Shown: piece by piece, positions 1 through 12,900 of the stretch
Layout: each line of letters begins with the position of its first letter
How positions within the stretch are numbered: position 1 is the first letter of the stretch
Assembly (NCBI GenBank): GCA_963678705.1
Contig: OY783215.1
Span: 12,815,740 to 12,879,739, forward strand
DNA length: 64,000 bases
Direction: 5' to 3'
Origin: Panorpa germanica
Taxonomy: Eukaryota > Arthropoda > Insecta > Mecoptera > Panorpidae
The notes under the pieces: model-generated
Told to the model about the DNA's origin: nothing
Databases searched by the model: none
What the model saw: only the letters and a program-made list of their open reading frames with translations
Translations under genes and position numbers: made by a program

Positions 1-2883
1 ATAAGTTTTATTTTTATTTAAAGCGATGCCTTTTTATATTTTGTAGAACTCCTACTTGTTAAATAAGCGCATTTTAATTTTAATAATATCACGCTTCACA
101 GCTGATCAAAACATTTGAAATCTTATAATTAAATTTAAGACTTATATTAACATCAAATTAAAATTCAAATCAAATTCTGTAAAAAAAGTGGTTTTTACTA
201 GTGACCTGCATACTTAACATTAAATTATTCTCTACTAAAAATAACTGAATAAAAAACCTTTTAGGAATGTCTTTTACATTTACATATTCTTCAAAAAGAA
301 ATATAGCTCCAGAGCTATTCGTTTTGTACCCCTGGTGTATGAGGTACAAATAACAGGGTGTCATAAAAATGAATTCACAATACATATAGTAATTGTTTAT
401 AAAAAAAAGTACAATGATCTTTTACAAGATAAAACGAACAAAAGATATAATTATTTCTAACTGTAAAATAAGAAGTATAGATAAAAATCAAATATATATA
501 AATTATCATAGTTTAAAATATAATGTCACAAAATGTGTTAGAAGATAAGCTGACAACAAAAATACTAAAGGTAACTGTTTTACCTTTACGACATACCTCT
601 ATTAACTAGATTTTTATGATTTTAGTGTTAATCTTTCAGACTGTAAACTGCAGACCTTTTTCGGCTTGTACCAAAGGACAGACGGTCCAGCCATGGCGTC
701 AAGGGTAGGTAAAAAGATGATGGAGATAAGAAAATAAGGAGAAATGAGATAATTTTTATTATTGATTAGTCATGGGTCCCATACAGATGAGCGACTAATA
801 ATGTTGCAGAATTTTGTATCTTATTTCGTAGAATTGAAATTTGAAAAAAAAATAAAAAAATACGGTTTCGTTTATTTTCATTCTAACAATAAATATCTTT
901 GTTACATTTTAAAATTATATTTTAGTGAATTAAATGGAATAAAAAAAGTGAGCTGTCATTTATCTTAAAATAGCGCCGGCGTTATAAACAAGCAATGTAA
1001 TCTTTATGGAAAATTCAGTTAACGTTTGTGTTATTTTTAAAGTAAATTATATAGTAAAAGGGTTGATTTTTAATTATTTGAGTTCTGACCGAAATGGTTG
1101 GTTAAAAACCGATAAATCGAAAAAAATCAGCAAAAACTTTTTTCAAAGTTCGCAAGTAGTCTAAACTTTTCCCGGTCATGAGTTTTTGCGACATAAGGTG
1201 TCCATTGGCACAGCCCCTACTTCCACCACACCTCTTCAACACGTTCGTTTTTTGTCTTCATGCACTCCCATCGCGTTGAACTAGCGTTTGGCAAAAATCA
1301 ACCCTTGAAAACTATGCACAATATTTTTAAGGTGCTTTTACACGATTAGATATGATTCAGTTTTTGATTCAGGTAAATGATTTGTTCAAAAAAAGTTGAA
1401 TATTACTTAAATTTGTAAAGGGTATCCTGTAAAACCACCTTTCGAGAATTGTTTCTATATGTTCATTTTATTTTAAAACATTTGGGTAAAATATTTTGTT
1501 ATGGCAACCATATGTACAACAAATCCATTATTTAAATAAGTCCAACATGAGAGTATAGCTAATTAGTATACATTATATTTTATTAAAGTAAATTGCATTA
1601 CAATTGAACATATACAATACAATATTCATAAGACCGCGCGTCGCGTGTAAATGTGCTCTGATAGACGTATATATAATGTAATTAAATATTTTCTTTCATA
1701 TTATTTATTTTAATAAGTATTTACATTTGCCACGAGATGTAGGGGCATCTAATTGCGGGACAAGCCATAGCCACAAAAGGGGAATTAATATTATATATTA
1801 CTATTTCAAGTTTCAGGGCATATATCACATAAGAATAAGAGTTATACATTCCGTGAACGTACTGAACGTAAGATTGCGTTAGATATTGCTTATTTATAGT
1901 ATTTTTTTAGATTGAAATCAAGTTTCATGTATTTCTTATAATTACAGTTAATTGGATTGTCTTTGTTATATTATGTTATATTATGTTATATTCTATATAC
2001 TATAATATATAATTTTTTGTATCCTTGCGTTTGCAATCTATTCTACATTATATTCTCTTATATCAAAAATGCAAAACTTGTAGTCATAAATCAAATTTGC
2101 AGCTTATAACTTTTCTATTGTAATATTTTTACCATTTAAAGTACGGTCTTATAAATACATCTGGCAACTCTACCTTTTTCTTATTAATCTTATAGGCACA
2201 GCTAATTCTTAAATTATATTCAGGTTCCTATAATACATCGTAATAACTCAAAGATAAACAGCGGGGTTAAGACCTACCACCCACTAGAGACAAAACTATC
2301 CACATATAATTGTTAGCATTAACCTAGCCTTATTGTAAATTGTAAGCCGATACGTTTGGGGAACACTGGTTTAATTACATTTGAATAAATTGATATGAAA
2401 TACATATGAATAAATTAATATTAGGAGACACATGTCTTATTGTCTCCAAATATCCGGGAAGTTGTTTATTTTATTAAAAGATGTTATTTACATACGAGTA
2501 TTACCCAATGTAACTAGAGTTATATACATATTTAAGAAATATGTTTTATTTGTTATAACATCAACCAATATTTAACTACAAATATATAATGTTAATGAAA
2601 TGTAAATAAAAAAAAATGAAAGCTTTAAATAGTAGTAACCGTGTAACATACTTGTACATTTTAATCATGAAATTTACATTAAATAAGAACTGTACTACTA
2701 GTATATATAAATATATGTAACATTTAATTTTGATAAATAAAAAATGGGTTAACTAAAATTCAATCGACTTTATTCTGTTAATTATCGGGGTAAGGTTAAA
2801 GTGATGACTATAATGATATTTGCTTATCTAAGAAAGAAATTACTTAAAATAGTTCAAAAATTTAGTTATAAATATTAAAAATA
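1..2883. other. AT-rich intergenic DNA, no gene seen
   Basis: I see no coding frame here with plausible splice sites or a recognisable product; the short open frames are scattered and AT-driven. A small tandem repeat of an 11-base unit (TTATATTATG-like) lies near 1,965-1,992. The short stretch around 690-700 has an ATG followed closely by a GT donor-like site, but it is too short to support. Confidence 0.5.
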
Positions 2884-3256
2884 CCCAGTAAACAATTTGG
2901 TGAAGTGTCCTATTTGGTGAAGTTCGAGTCACTCGTACAATTCTATTCTAACGCTTTACAAGTTCTCTACCTGTCACAGATTTTGTGTTACTTTCATAAT
3001 AATATTCTTTCTTTTTCCAACATCATTCATTAAGTATTTCTGTTTCTTTCCCACATGGGTATATTTTTATTATCCGGTCATAAATCATAAACCTACTCCG
3101 CTTTTAATTCAGCAGTGAACCGTCGTTGCAATGTCTGTAGCTCATAAAAAGGACCTTTCCTTTGAACGACTGAATAGAAAACGAACACGTTCCAGACAAA
3201 AAATTCATGATACGTAATAGAAATTAAGTCGAATTTACTCCAAAATGTTTACTGGG
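2884..3256. mobile_element. MITE-like element with CCCAGTAAACA inverted ends (copy 1, short form)
   Basis: The element begins CCCAGTAAACAATTTGG and ends with the inverse, CCAAAATGTTTACTGGG. Its interior matches, in opposite orientation, most of the larger copy at 3,988-4,824, but it lacks about 460 bp present there. No coding capacity is visible, so it is non-autonomous. I could not fix a clear target duplication, so the superfamily is left open. Confidence 0.75.
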
Positions 3257-3987
3257 TAGGTACTATATACGATGATGAAAGTACTAGCATAATAGATTAA
3301 GTCTAGACTAAAGTACATTTCTTTAAAGTTGTGAAATATTTTATTTATAGTTAATTAAGCCTTCACTACCTAATTATTTTTTTGTATCCTTTTTATCCGA
3401 TTTCGTGTAATTTACCCGGCTGAATTAGAATAGTTCATTCAGGTAACTTTAACAAGTAATAACCCTGTGTTTCTATGTACTTTTTTATGGCAGTATCAGG
3501 GGCAACTTTAAGTATGGTATGTTTTTTGGCCTACATCTCAAGGCTCATCAAAGAAAATTTAAAAAATCGTCCATGACTATTGCCTATAATAAATATTTCA
3601 ATTATATTAAAAGAAAAAATAGTTTTTCAGTTTTTTTACACTTAAAATAAAAACAAAACTAAAATAAGTGCGTGAGAATGGGTGGCTAAGAGTATCAATC
3701 ATAACCTAAAAAAAATTGATAAGAAATTACGATAATATGATCTATAATCGCCACGATATTAACCACATGATTCAATTTTACTTTCTTAAGTATCACGTTT
3801 ATTCTAATTGAGTTAAGAATTTATCAATCAGATTTCATATCATGTAATGTAGAAATGTGCGGTTGATATAAAACATAACGCGGTTAGTCTCAGGGTTTCT
3901 CAGTGGGGCACGTCGGCATTCTGAGGGTCATAACCAGACCGTAGTACCCTGAAAACGTTTATAAAAAGTTTCAAGTGGCCTACATCA

Positions 3988-4824
3988 CCCAGTAAACATT
4001 TTGGAGTAAATTCTACTTAATTTCTATTACATATCATGAGTTTTTTGTCTGGAAAGTGTTCGTTTTCTATTCAGTCGTTCATAGGAAAGGCCCTTTTTAT
4101 GACCTACAGAGATCGCAACGACGGTTCACTGCTGAATTAAAAGCGGAGTCGGTTTATGATTTATGACCGGAGTTATAAACTTGACACTAGCAGGGATGGT
4201 AGGGGTATAAAACTTAATGGAATTCTAATTTTAAGAGTCTGCAAAATATAAATATTTAAATGAAGAAATAAATAGATGTAATCTTTAGTACGGATCGTGA
4301 TTTTTTTAATGAATATTATTCATCTTCAACAATACTCGTTATATTAGTTTTTTACATTGTTTTGGTCATTCAAAAATCCACGATCGGCAGGTCTGCGTTA
4401 GGTTTAAAACCTCTGTCTTACCCTCGCTGCTTAGAGTATTCGTTTAAACACATTATATTCGGAGATTGAGGGAGACAGCGTGTGCCTAGTACCATTAAAG
4501 AAATATTTGTTGAAAAAGGATAGCATATACTTTAAACATACTATACTAAACGAAATACTATACAAGTATACAAAAAATATATTTTACTTGTCTAACCGCA
4601 TCTCGTTTCTCTCTCACTTTGGAATGAAAATGAACTAAACAAATATATATCCTAGTGTAAAAGAAACAACTGCTACTTAATGAATGATGTTGGAAAAAGA
4701 AAGAATATTATTATGAAAAAATTCTAACAACTAACACAAAATCTGTGACAGGTAGAGAACTTGTAAAGCGTACGAGTGACTCGAACGTCACTAAATAGCG
4801 CACTTCACCAAATTGTTTACTGGG
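3988..4824. mobile_element. MITE-like element with CCCAGTAAACA inverted ends (copy 2, long form)
   Basis: It starts CCCAGTAAACATTTTGG and ends CCAAATTGTTTACTGGG, the same terminal inverted repeat as the copy at 2,884-3,256. Its first ~190 bp match the end of that copy in reverse complement, and its last ~150 bp match the start of it. The central ~460 bp are absent from copy 1, so copy 1 is probably an internal-deletion derivative. It contains no credible transposase frame. Confidence 0.75.
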
Positions 4825-7800
4825 CAGATAGGACCGTTTTCAGTGAAACATTTGAGGCTGAAAGGGGGGATATTTTGGTTTGAAATTTTCAGCTATCTTT
4901 TTATAAGATCCCTCTTTTTCTGTGAACAATGTAATAGTTCACTAACAGTAAAGCATATTATGAGACAAAACTGTAATATGCCTGAAAGTCTAAAAAACCT
5001 TATTGACTTTATCAATGAATCTAATTTAAACTCTATTATGTATTTCGATTAAATTAAATTATGAATTATGTATCGTAGCTTGTGATTAATTTCCCCGAGG
5101 AAATTTATAACGTCGAATGAAAATATTTACTTTCATCATTAATTTTCAAAGAATAATATTGTTTCATATAACCAAAAAACAAACCAATGCAACCATATTT
5201 TTCAGCAAGTTTTTTAGAAAAATAAATCGTTGCCAAGCTCTGTTCTCCACACAGATATTTCTGTGTTTGTTTTACTTATTTTAGCGCGCAAAGAAAGCAG
5301 ATGTCTTTTCAAATACCATCCTTGCTTGACATGTGTACAATTACCGATTCCAATGTTATATAAGTAAAAATCTAACTAATACATACATAAATCTATTGAA
5401 GATAATTCTTACATAAAAAAAGGTTCTACTTATATTATTATGTATGTATTACGTTCAGTACAAGTAATTTTAACATTACAATTCTAAAAATAGAAATTTC
5501 AAAAGATACAAAAAATAATATTGCATTGTTATGGTTACTTTCGGATTCTTTAGAATTTTTTTTTCTTTTTGCAATACTTCTATATAATAACATCTAATAG
5601 TTTTTACAAGGATATACTTTTTTGTAGGTTTCTTAAAAATAAAAGAAAAGGTATTTCAGAAAAGGTTGGATTCCTGAATTTTAAAAATATAATGAAACCC
5701 ACCCAAAAGCGTGTTAGGTGACAGTTAAATTGTTCAAAACTCGTTTTCTGAACTGTCGGAAAAGATAAGAGAGATGTAATTTTACAAGTACAATTACAGG
5801 GTGTTTCGAAGGTCACCATCAATTTTGTTAACAAAGATTTTTTAAACAAAAGTGCTGTACTGGGGCTTTCTTTGAGGCGTTCTTGACTTTGATTTATTAA
5901 CAAAGTGACGAAAACTCTTTTTTTTCTCAAAAAATAATATAAAATTTCGAGAAAAAGAGTAAGGAAAGAATTTTATATCTGAACTGCGTTATCAGAAGCA
6001 AATTATATTTAAAACAGTCACACTGGTTATATGCATTACATTCCATTAAAACCGGGAAGTTACATTACATAACATTTACATAAAGTTACATTACATAAAG
6101 TTACATAACATTTAAAAAAACACGTAAATCAAACCTCACTTTAAGGGCATTTGTGTATATTTAACGTTCATTTAGCGCCTTACTAAACCAATGGACGGCA
6201 AATATAGTTACACTTCTATTATATGTTTGCAGGTAAAAATTTCTGTTCAAAGTAATTTGTATTAAAAAGGTATGCACATTTGTTGTAAGTTTCTTCAACA
6301 CATTTAATCTCACCAAAGAAGACAATTACTTTTACGACACCTTCTATATAATATGCAAAATATCCATTAGTTTAATCTAGCGTTGAAAAATTTATTTTTC
6401 AAAAGTATGTATTACAAAAATATTTCAATTTATTACTTCAGTGCTTTTAGTTCTTTGAAATCCTTTTTACAACTACAAAGATACTCGTACAAGAATATTG
6501 TTATTGAATATTTGTACAAGAATTTATGACAAAATGACCTTAAAATGTACTAGCAGATGTTACATGCTGTGTGGTACTTACCAAAAAATATAATTTTCTA
6601 GGAATGTAGAAACACAATAGTGTTAAAGAAATCAATTGTCCGAAATAGCAATCGCCGGAAATAGTCAGATAATAAGGGTCATGATTTAAGGCATTTCTTT
6701 TGTAAAGGCTCATTTATTTTAATTTATATTTAGAAATATAAGAATGGTGGGAAGATTCGACATATGCAAATCAATCAATTTTAATGACTAAAAAAGGAAC
6801 AAAATAAAAAGATTGTCAACTAACTTTAGCAGAGACTAATTCCAACCTTAAAAAATACAAAAAAAGGCTACTTAATTTTTTTTTTCATTTTTTATTTATT
6901 TACCTTGACTTTATTTCTATTTTACAAATTTCTAAATATTTAAATAATTCACTAATTAATTTTGAATCACAAAAATATTAACTTAATTATTTAATTTACT
7001 TAATTATTAAATTAAATGAATAGTCTACTTAATTATTTAGCCTACATTGTATATAACGATTATATTATATGTAATCAACTAAATTAATTTGAATGATAGC
7101 GCTTTAAATATTGTCACTCCATAACATGTAGAACGTAAACCACGACAGTTAAGAGGTTAAAAAGTGACAGCGAATATTGTTAATGTACTAACTACATGTG
7201 TTCTAAAATAATTTAATAATAAACAGAATGTATTTTAATAATCATCTGAATAATTAAGAAATATTACCAGCCGCATCAATAGCTTACCGATTCTATAAAG
7301 GTTTTGTTTAGTAAAAAACAAGATTATTGTAGAGTAGCTCATGACTTAGAGCACTAACGTACAAACCCAGAGATCTGGAGTCGTTCTCAACTCCAAGCGT
7401 TGATTATATTTAAAGTTACAAATAAATATGTATAGAAGTGTGACAACTAATTTGAGATTGAATGAGTATTACAATTATTTGAGCCAAACAACCAGCTTCC
7501 GAGAGTACAAAGACATCAAAGGAGAATATGAATTTAACACATAATAAAAAAACTCCTGTATTACAATAGTCTATCAAGATATTAAACCGAACTATGAAGT
7601 CAATGTATTATATTTCAAATTTATGATCAATGTATACAAAGCAACCGCTGACATTTTTGTCACCATCAAAGAAAAATATCCCTTATTCTTTTAAAATTTA
7701 CTCCTCAGGGATTCCCGTTTGTTTGGTCATTGAATTGAAAAAAAAAACAACTTCAATGATGGACAGAATACTTTATTATATACATTATACACGTGCGTAT

Positions 7801-8839
7801 AAAAAAAACAAATCATACATATACATATAAACATATATAAATAGATATGTATGTTATGTATGTATTAAACCACATGCATGTGCCTTATTTTGTAGCCTGA
7901 CACCTGTTGCCCGCAGTTTGTAGCCTGATGTTATTTGAAAAAAAAGTAACAAGACGTAAAGGGAGAAAAGGGGTAATCAGACATTAAAGATGAAGGAGGA
8001 GGGGTTCTATTATTGTATCAAAGGCGTAAGGAGTTCAAAGTTTTCTTGTTTATAACTCACATGCAAGTTGCAACGTGTGTTGATAAAATAAAGGTGTATT
8101 CACAACCGAACGAAATTCTGTATTACATATTTGTATAAATTGGATTGAGAGAAAATAAAAACTGTGAAAATGACATTAATTTAAACAATTATTTGATTGT
8201 GATGATACAAATTAGACAATCAAAAGTGTATATAAGCATAACGTTCCAATTACACAACAAAATAAGTGTAATTACGCTGAACTGTCGGACAAACTTAAAT
8301 CACCCAATATTGTCTCGAGTAGTACATCGAAAAACAAAAGAATGTTATCTTACATACAGTCTATAATAAGACTGATCACTGTCTGCGTATAATAAGTTTC
8401 AAAATACTAATTTCTGAGTTTCTGAGTTCATAATTATCGAAAAAGGTAGTTAATGAATTCATATTTCTAAATGACAAAATCTAATCTAAAGAAAAGTTAA
8501 TGCATTTCAATGCATCAGCATTATGATCTAAGGACTAATAATACTAATACTGAGAAATGTAAGGATGTCTATATAAATAAAAATTGAATTAAAAATTATA
8601 TGGTTAATTATCTTTTAACATGATTTACTATCTTCAATACTCATTATTCCGTTGCACTATTTTGTAACTTGAAGATTCTTTTAACAGAGTTTTGGTTTTG
8701 CAAGCCACTGTGTTACAATTGGAATAACAAGAATTGAAAAAAATTGAATGTCGTGCATCTGCTCTTATATAAATTGCTAAACGTAAAAAGGAATTAAAAT
8801 ATCTAATTGGAAGTGAGCATTGATTCTTGACGATGACTG
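4825..8839. other. AT-rich intergenic DNA, no gene seen
   Basis: No gene is supported. A short tandem repeat based on ACATAAAGTTACATT occupies about 6,059-6,113. A region near 5,690-5,910 has open frames on the minus strand but no recognisable domain and no convincing splice sites; it could be a transposon remnant. Confidence 0.45.
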
Positions 8840-8905
8840 TTATGTTTTCGAGTTCGATTCCCGCATCAGAATTATTTTTTCTGGGTTTAGTTGTTATTAA
8901 ATTAA
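8840..8905 (+). repeat. tRNA-derived SINE fragment
   Basis: The sequence GAGTTCGATTCCCGC at 8,850-8,864 fits a Pol III B box. It is followed by TTTTCTGGGTTTAG and a TTATTAAATTAAA tail. The same B box, spacer and tail occur in opposite orientation at about 30,333-30,445, so this is a dispersed family. The A-box half is too degraded to place the 5' end. Confidence 0.55.
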
Positions 8906-8915
8906 AGTGATTATG

Positions 8916-9054
8916 TATAGGGTCTTTCAATAAGAGTGCCAGATTTAGTATCATCTTATAAAAAACACCTTGATATAACTTATATGGATATATAGAGTGT
9001 TAGTTTTTTATGAGATGATACTAAATTCAGCATTCTTATTGAAACACCCTATAT
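8916..9054. mobile_element. Palindromic MITE, about 139 bp
   Basis: The two halves are near-perfect inverted repeats: TATAGGGTCTTTCAATAAGA on the left and TCTTATTGAAACACCCTATA-like sequence on the right, around a loop of about 30 bases. The TATA/TATA flanks fit insertion at TA, as for Tc1/mariner-like elements. There is no coding capacity. Confidence 0.65.
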
Positions 9055-12035
9055 ATACATATAATGCATAAACTTGTTAGGCAGCGGTGTAGTTACAAAA
9101 ACTTACAACATAGTAAGAAATAATCCAATGTTAAATAAATGAAATAAAAAGCAAAACTTAGTGTACTACAAAAACAAATACTTAAAATAAAATTGTGAAA
9201 GCATCTTACACTTCGCGGATCTTGAATTTCGCTTATGAGCTGGTCGCGGCATAAAGTAGCAGACTGCAAACTGCTGACTTATTGAATCTCAGTGCACATA
9301 CAATAGTACCTATGGCATTCACACTGCATGAAAGTGATAAGGAATGTGCAATGTGTATTAAAATCATTTACATATTTTCATTCAAAGCAAATGTTATGCT
9401 GACAACATCCTAATTATAATACGATTAGAATTTGCTGTCAAATTGCTAAGTAACTATATACATACATTGTGCATATTATGAATGAACTAACTTGCACACT
9501 CTTTGAAGTATTGAATACTGCCCTGGGAATATATTTTGCTAGGTTTAATTAAATATAGAAACATTTTTAAAATGAAATTCTTTTGTAATTTGACCATATT
9601 TCATTTTGTAAGTAATTAAAACATAATTAAAATAGATATTCTAAGTCTTAACGACACTAGAAAAGAATTATAAATTCTAAAATAATTAATGCCGTAACTA
9701 AAAAAATATTATCTTATTATCATATTTCTGTTAATATCCATTACAACTAATGCCATCTTTGGTTAGCAATGGACAACTGTGTTGTATCTAACCTAACATC
9801 TTTTTACGCACTTTCGTTGCACATACACCAGGGTACTATCAGTTAGTGTAAAATTCATCAACTGTATTCAACATGGAATAAACCGCTTTAGGCGCTCTTT
9901 TTGGAATAGTTTATCTCCCATGAACTAAAATGCTCGGCGACTCAACATTTGAAGGGAATGAAGAGTGAAGGGAGTGCACTGAGCTAAAGTGCAGTTCAGT
10001 GATACCACATATTAAAACATAATATTTTTTACTTTTACAATTTCTGTTGGTAGAAATACGTAAAATAGTTGCCTAAATATAGAATAATTTTTTTTTATGA
10101 TTTGAAGAGCAATAAGATTGCGCTATACGTAAAATTTTATATTTGTGCAAGGTATATTGTGAGTTACGAATAAATTTTAAGCAATCAATTCTCAAAATTA
10201 AAATTTGTCACTTGATTTATTTGTACTGCTGGAAATGTTGAAACAAATTCATCTTAGAACTTATTTTATTTAAAGAGTAATTGTGATTTAACATATTTAT
10301 CTGAATAATCCACTTTATGTGAATTGTATTTCAAAGACCGAAGTTTGTGAATTAAATTAAGTCATACTGTTCCAAAACACGCAATGTTTTAAGAAAATTA
10401 GAAACAAAGAAACCAGACAGACATATACACTGTTAAATATAGAAACAAACTTTTCTTTTTAATTAAACTTTTCTAAAGTTTAAAAGATCAATATTTAACC
10501 CAAATAATGAAACACAAGCAAGCAAATTTAAATGAATGGTTTTTTATTAAAAAATGATAATTAATGATAACAATGTATATAACTATCTTTATATGATATG
10601 TTGTTGTTACGTACACCATATTCTCCAGATTTAGTCATTTGTGAAACCAACGATTTGAGGAGTTTGACAAATCGAAAATATAGGAAAGTTTAGAGACTAG
10701 AGAAAAGAAAAACATCATTTTCAAGTAATGATTTATTAAATAACTCTCGTACTTCACTATTTTTCATTAAATTCCAGATTTCAAAATCGATTACTTTGAA
10801 CATTTACTGTGAGGGAATAGATATTGACAGGTTACAAATCAAAAAAAATTCAATTGTTTAAGTGCATTGGTTTGTGCATCGCTTTACCTACATTTAATTT
10901 ATTTGGTTTTTCGCAAAAAAACCGCGGCCGTAGTTTGAGAGCTCCTGATACTACACTACCATCACCATCTTTCGGCACTGTTCCAATTAAGAAATAAAAA
11001 ATCAAAAAGCAATATTTGACAAAACTAGGGTATTACTTTTAAATATTTATTATGAATGTTATAAAGTAAAGAAAGTTATAAAAGTTAAAAACCTTGTTTT
11101 TATATATATATCTACAATAAATGAAAACCAATTTCTGAGAAAGCATTTTCGGTAATATTTCTTTATTACATATTTTTACAATTCTTGCTGTGAGTATTCA
11201 AATAAAAACTCTGCAATAAACATAAAACCTAAAAAATGTAACAGAACTATTAACAAAACAATAAACAGAAATTTTAGATTCTTTGAAATAAATAAAACCT
11301 TTTTCTTAAGTTCTTAAAATTTTAAATCTGTAAAATAAACATTTGACAAAAATATTCTCAAAACCTTTTTAAAATGTATTGTTATTTTTAGCACTGCATA
11401 ACCTATTATTTGGATTATATATATTTTTCTCTTTCCAAAACGACCCGAAGGTTTTATAACAATCCAGTTGAATTAAACAACAAAAGAGAGCCAAAAACCC
11501 GAGACAGAAGAGTATACAGTACATACGCCGCAAAATTAGGGATGCCAACAGTCTCGTTCAATTAAAAGTTTGCAATCAGATTTGGTTAAACAAAAGTGTT
11601 AAATTAAACGCGAAAATATATAAAACAGAAAGTCCTATTAGTGTTACAATTTAGTGTTACTTTACTATAATATCTAAAAAGACTTATTATCTTGTATCAA
11701 AATATTCTCCGATCAAAATATAAAATCTGATTAAACGATGTGGACAAATTTTAAAAAAAAAGTGAGGATTGCATTTAAATAAAAAATAGAGTAAGTGTTT
11801 AGCCTATATTAATGCATTAATTAAAAGTTAATTTCTTATATAAAATTCTACAGATTCAAATAAATCTGGCGCAAAAACATTTCTGAACGTATTAAAAAGA
11901 ATCTGTTTTAATATACTTATGAATTTGTGCCTCTAAATTAGTTTCAGATAATATTCAACTTTTGTATGAATACGCAATTACGAAACGACTAAAATCACCC
12001 CGAGAGAACCCCGCTTTAGAGATATTATTTGACCT
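9055..12035. other. AT-rich intergenic DNA, no gene seen
   Basis: I find no reading frame with splice sites or a known product. A slightly more GC-rich patch at about 10,915-10,990 looks exon-like for a few codons, but cannot be extended in either direction. Confidence 0.45.
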
Positions 12036-12513
12036 AATGGGCTTGTGTCCTATGTCTTAATTTCTATAAAAGTGTACTATACTCGTATATTGATAAAATG
12101 GGTTACTAGAACCTCAAATGTTCAATTATTTTTTAATAACTCCTTATATGTTAAGAGATATTAACAATTAAAAGTCATTTTGTCTCTTTAATTATTAAAG
12201 GGATTCAACGTTGTACACATTCCAAATGCATGTGACATCACATTCGCTGCCAACCTTACAGCTCATAAATCTCTGCTATATGTATTTATATTTCAAATAT
12301 TATTTACAGTTATTTCAAGGAACAATCAAATTCCATTATGTCTGCCTTAGCAGGGTTAAATAAAATAAAAACTTATTATTCTTTGACTTGACTTGATTAC
12401 CAACAGCTACGAAACATTACCACTGCACTGACCTACTCAACAAATAACTGACGTTAAAATGCGTTTCACGCCATGAAAATATCGACCACTAAAAATGAGG
12501 ACACAAGCCCATT
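12036..12513. mobile_element. MITE, AATGGGCTTGTGTCC family, copy A
   Basis: The element begins AATGGGCTTGTGTCCTATG and ends AGGACACAAGCCCATT, inverted ends of about 16 bases. TA flanks the inner ATGGGC/GCCCAT boundary on both sides, consistent with TA target duplication. The interior matches the copy at 39,207-39,835 in the same orientation and the copy at 37,154-37,788 in the opposite one, but about 150 bp near the right end are missing. It is non-coding. Confidence 0.75.
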
Positions 12514-12561
12514 ATACATTAGAAAAATAGATTTCTCAAATTGTTTTTAGAGTAGTTGACA

Positions 12562-12900
12562 AGAGATGGGGTTACATACGCTCATAGTGTCACCGAGTAA
12601 TTTTAGTTCATAGAAGACTAATACATGTGTAGTGGCGCTAAGAAGCGACATAGCATGGAACGAAAAATTTTACATTGACTTCAAAAGAAAAATACGTGCT
12701 ATAAAAAATCAAATCTAATTCTACAAACATAAATAAAATATTTGTTGTTATGTGTTACCCAGAGACATCACTGACAGTTGTAATTTCAACTTTATAATAG
12801 AGATGGGGTTACAAACGCTCATAAAGTTAATGAGTAATTTTAGTTCATACATGTGTGGGGGCGCTAAAAATCGACTTGGCATGGTACGAAAAATCTTATA
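12562..12900. repeat. Two direct copies of a ~110-bp segment
   Basis: A block starting AGAGATGGGGTTACA (12,562-12,673) is repeated, with small indels, at 12,799-12,900. Both contain GAGTAATTTTAGTTCATA and end with a CGAAAAAT(T/C)TTA sequence. About 125 bp of unrelated DNA separates them. Confidence 0.6.

Noticed and set aside
663..720. ATG followed by a GTAGGT donor-like site, possible mini first exon
   Set aside because: Only four codons before the donor and no partner exon; too little to support.
5604..5930. 108-residue minus-strand frame
   Set aside because: No recognisable domain, no splice support and unremarkable composition; at most a transposon remnant.
8634..8954. 106-residue minus-strand frame
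   Set aside because: It overlaps the SINE fragment and one arm of the palindromic MITE and has no domain, so it is chance.
10910..10995. Exon-like GC-richer patch
   Set aside because: It can be read as a short peptide on the minus strand, but has no matching neighbours or recognisable product.
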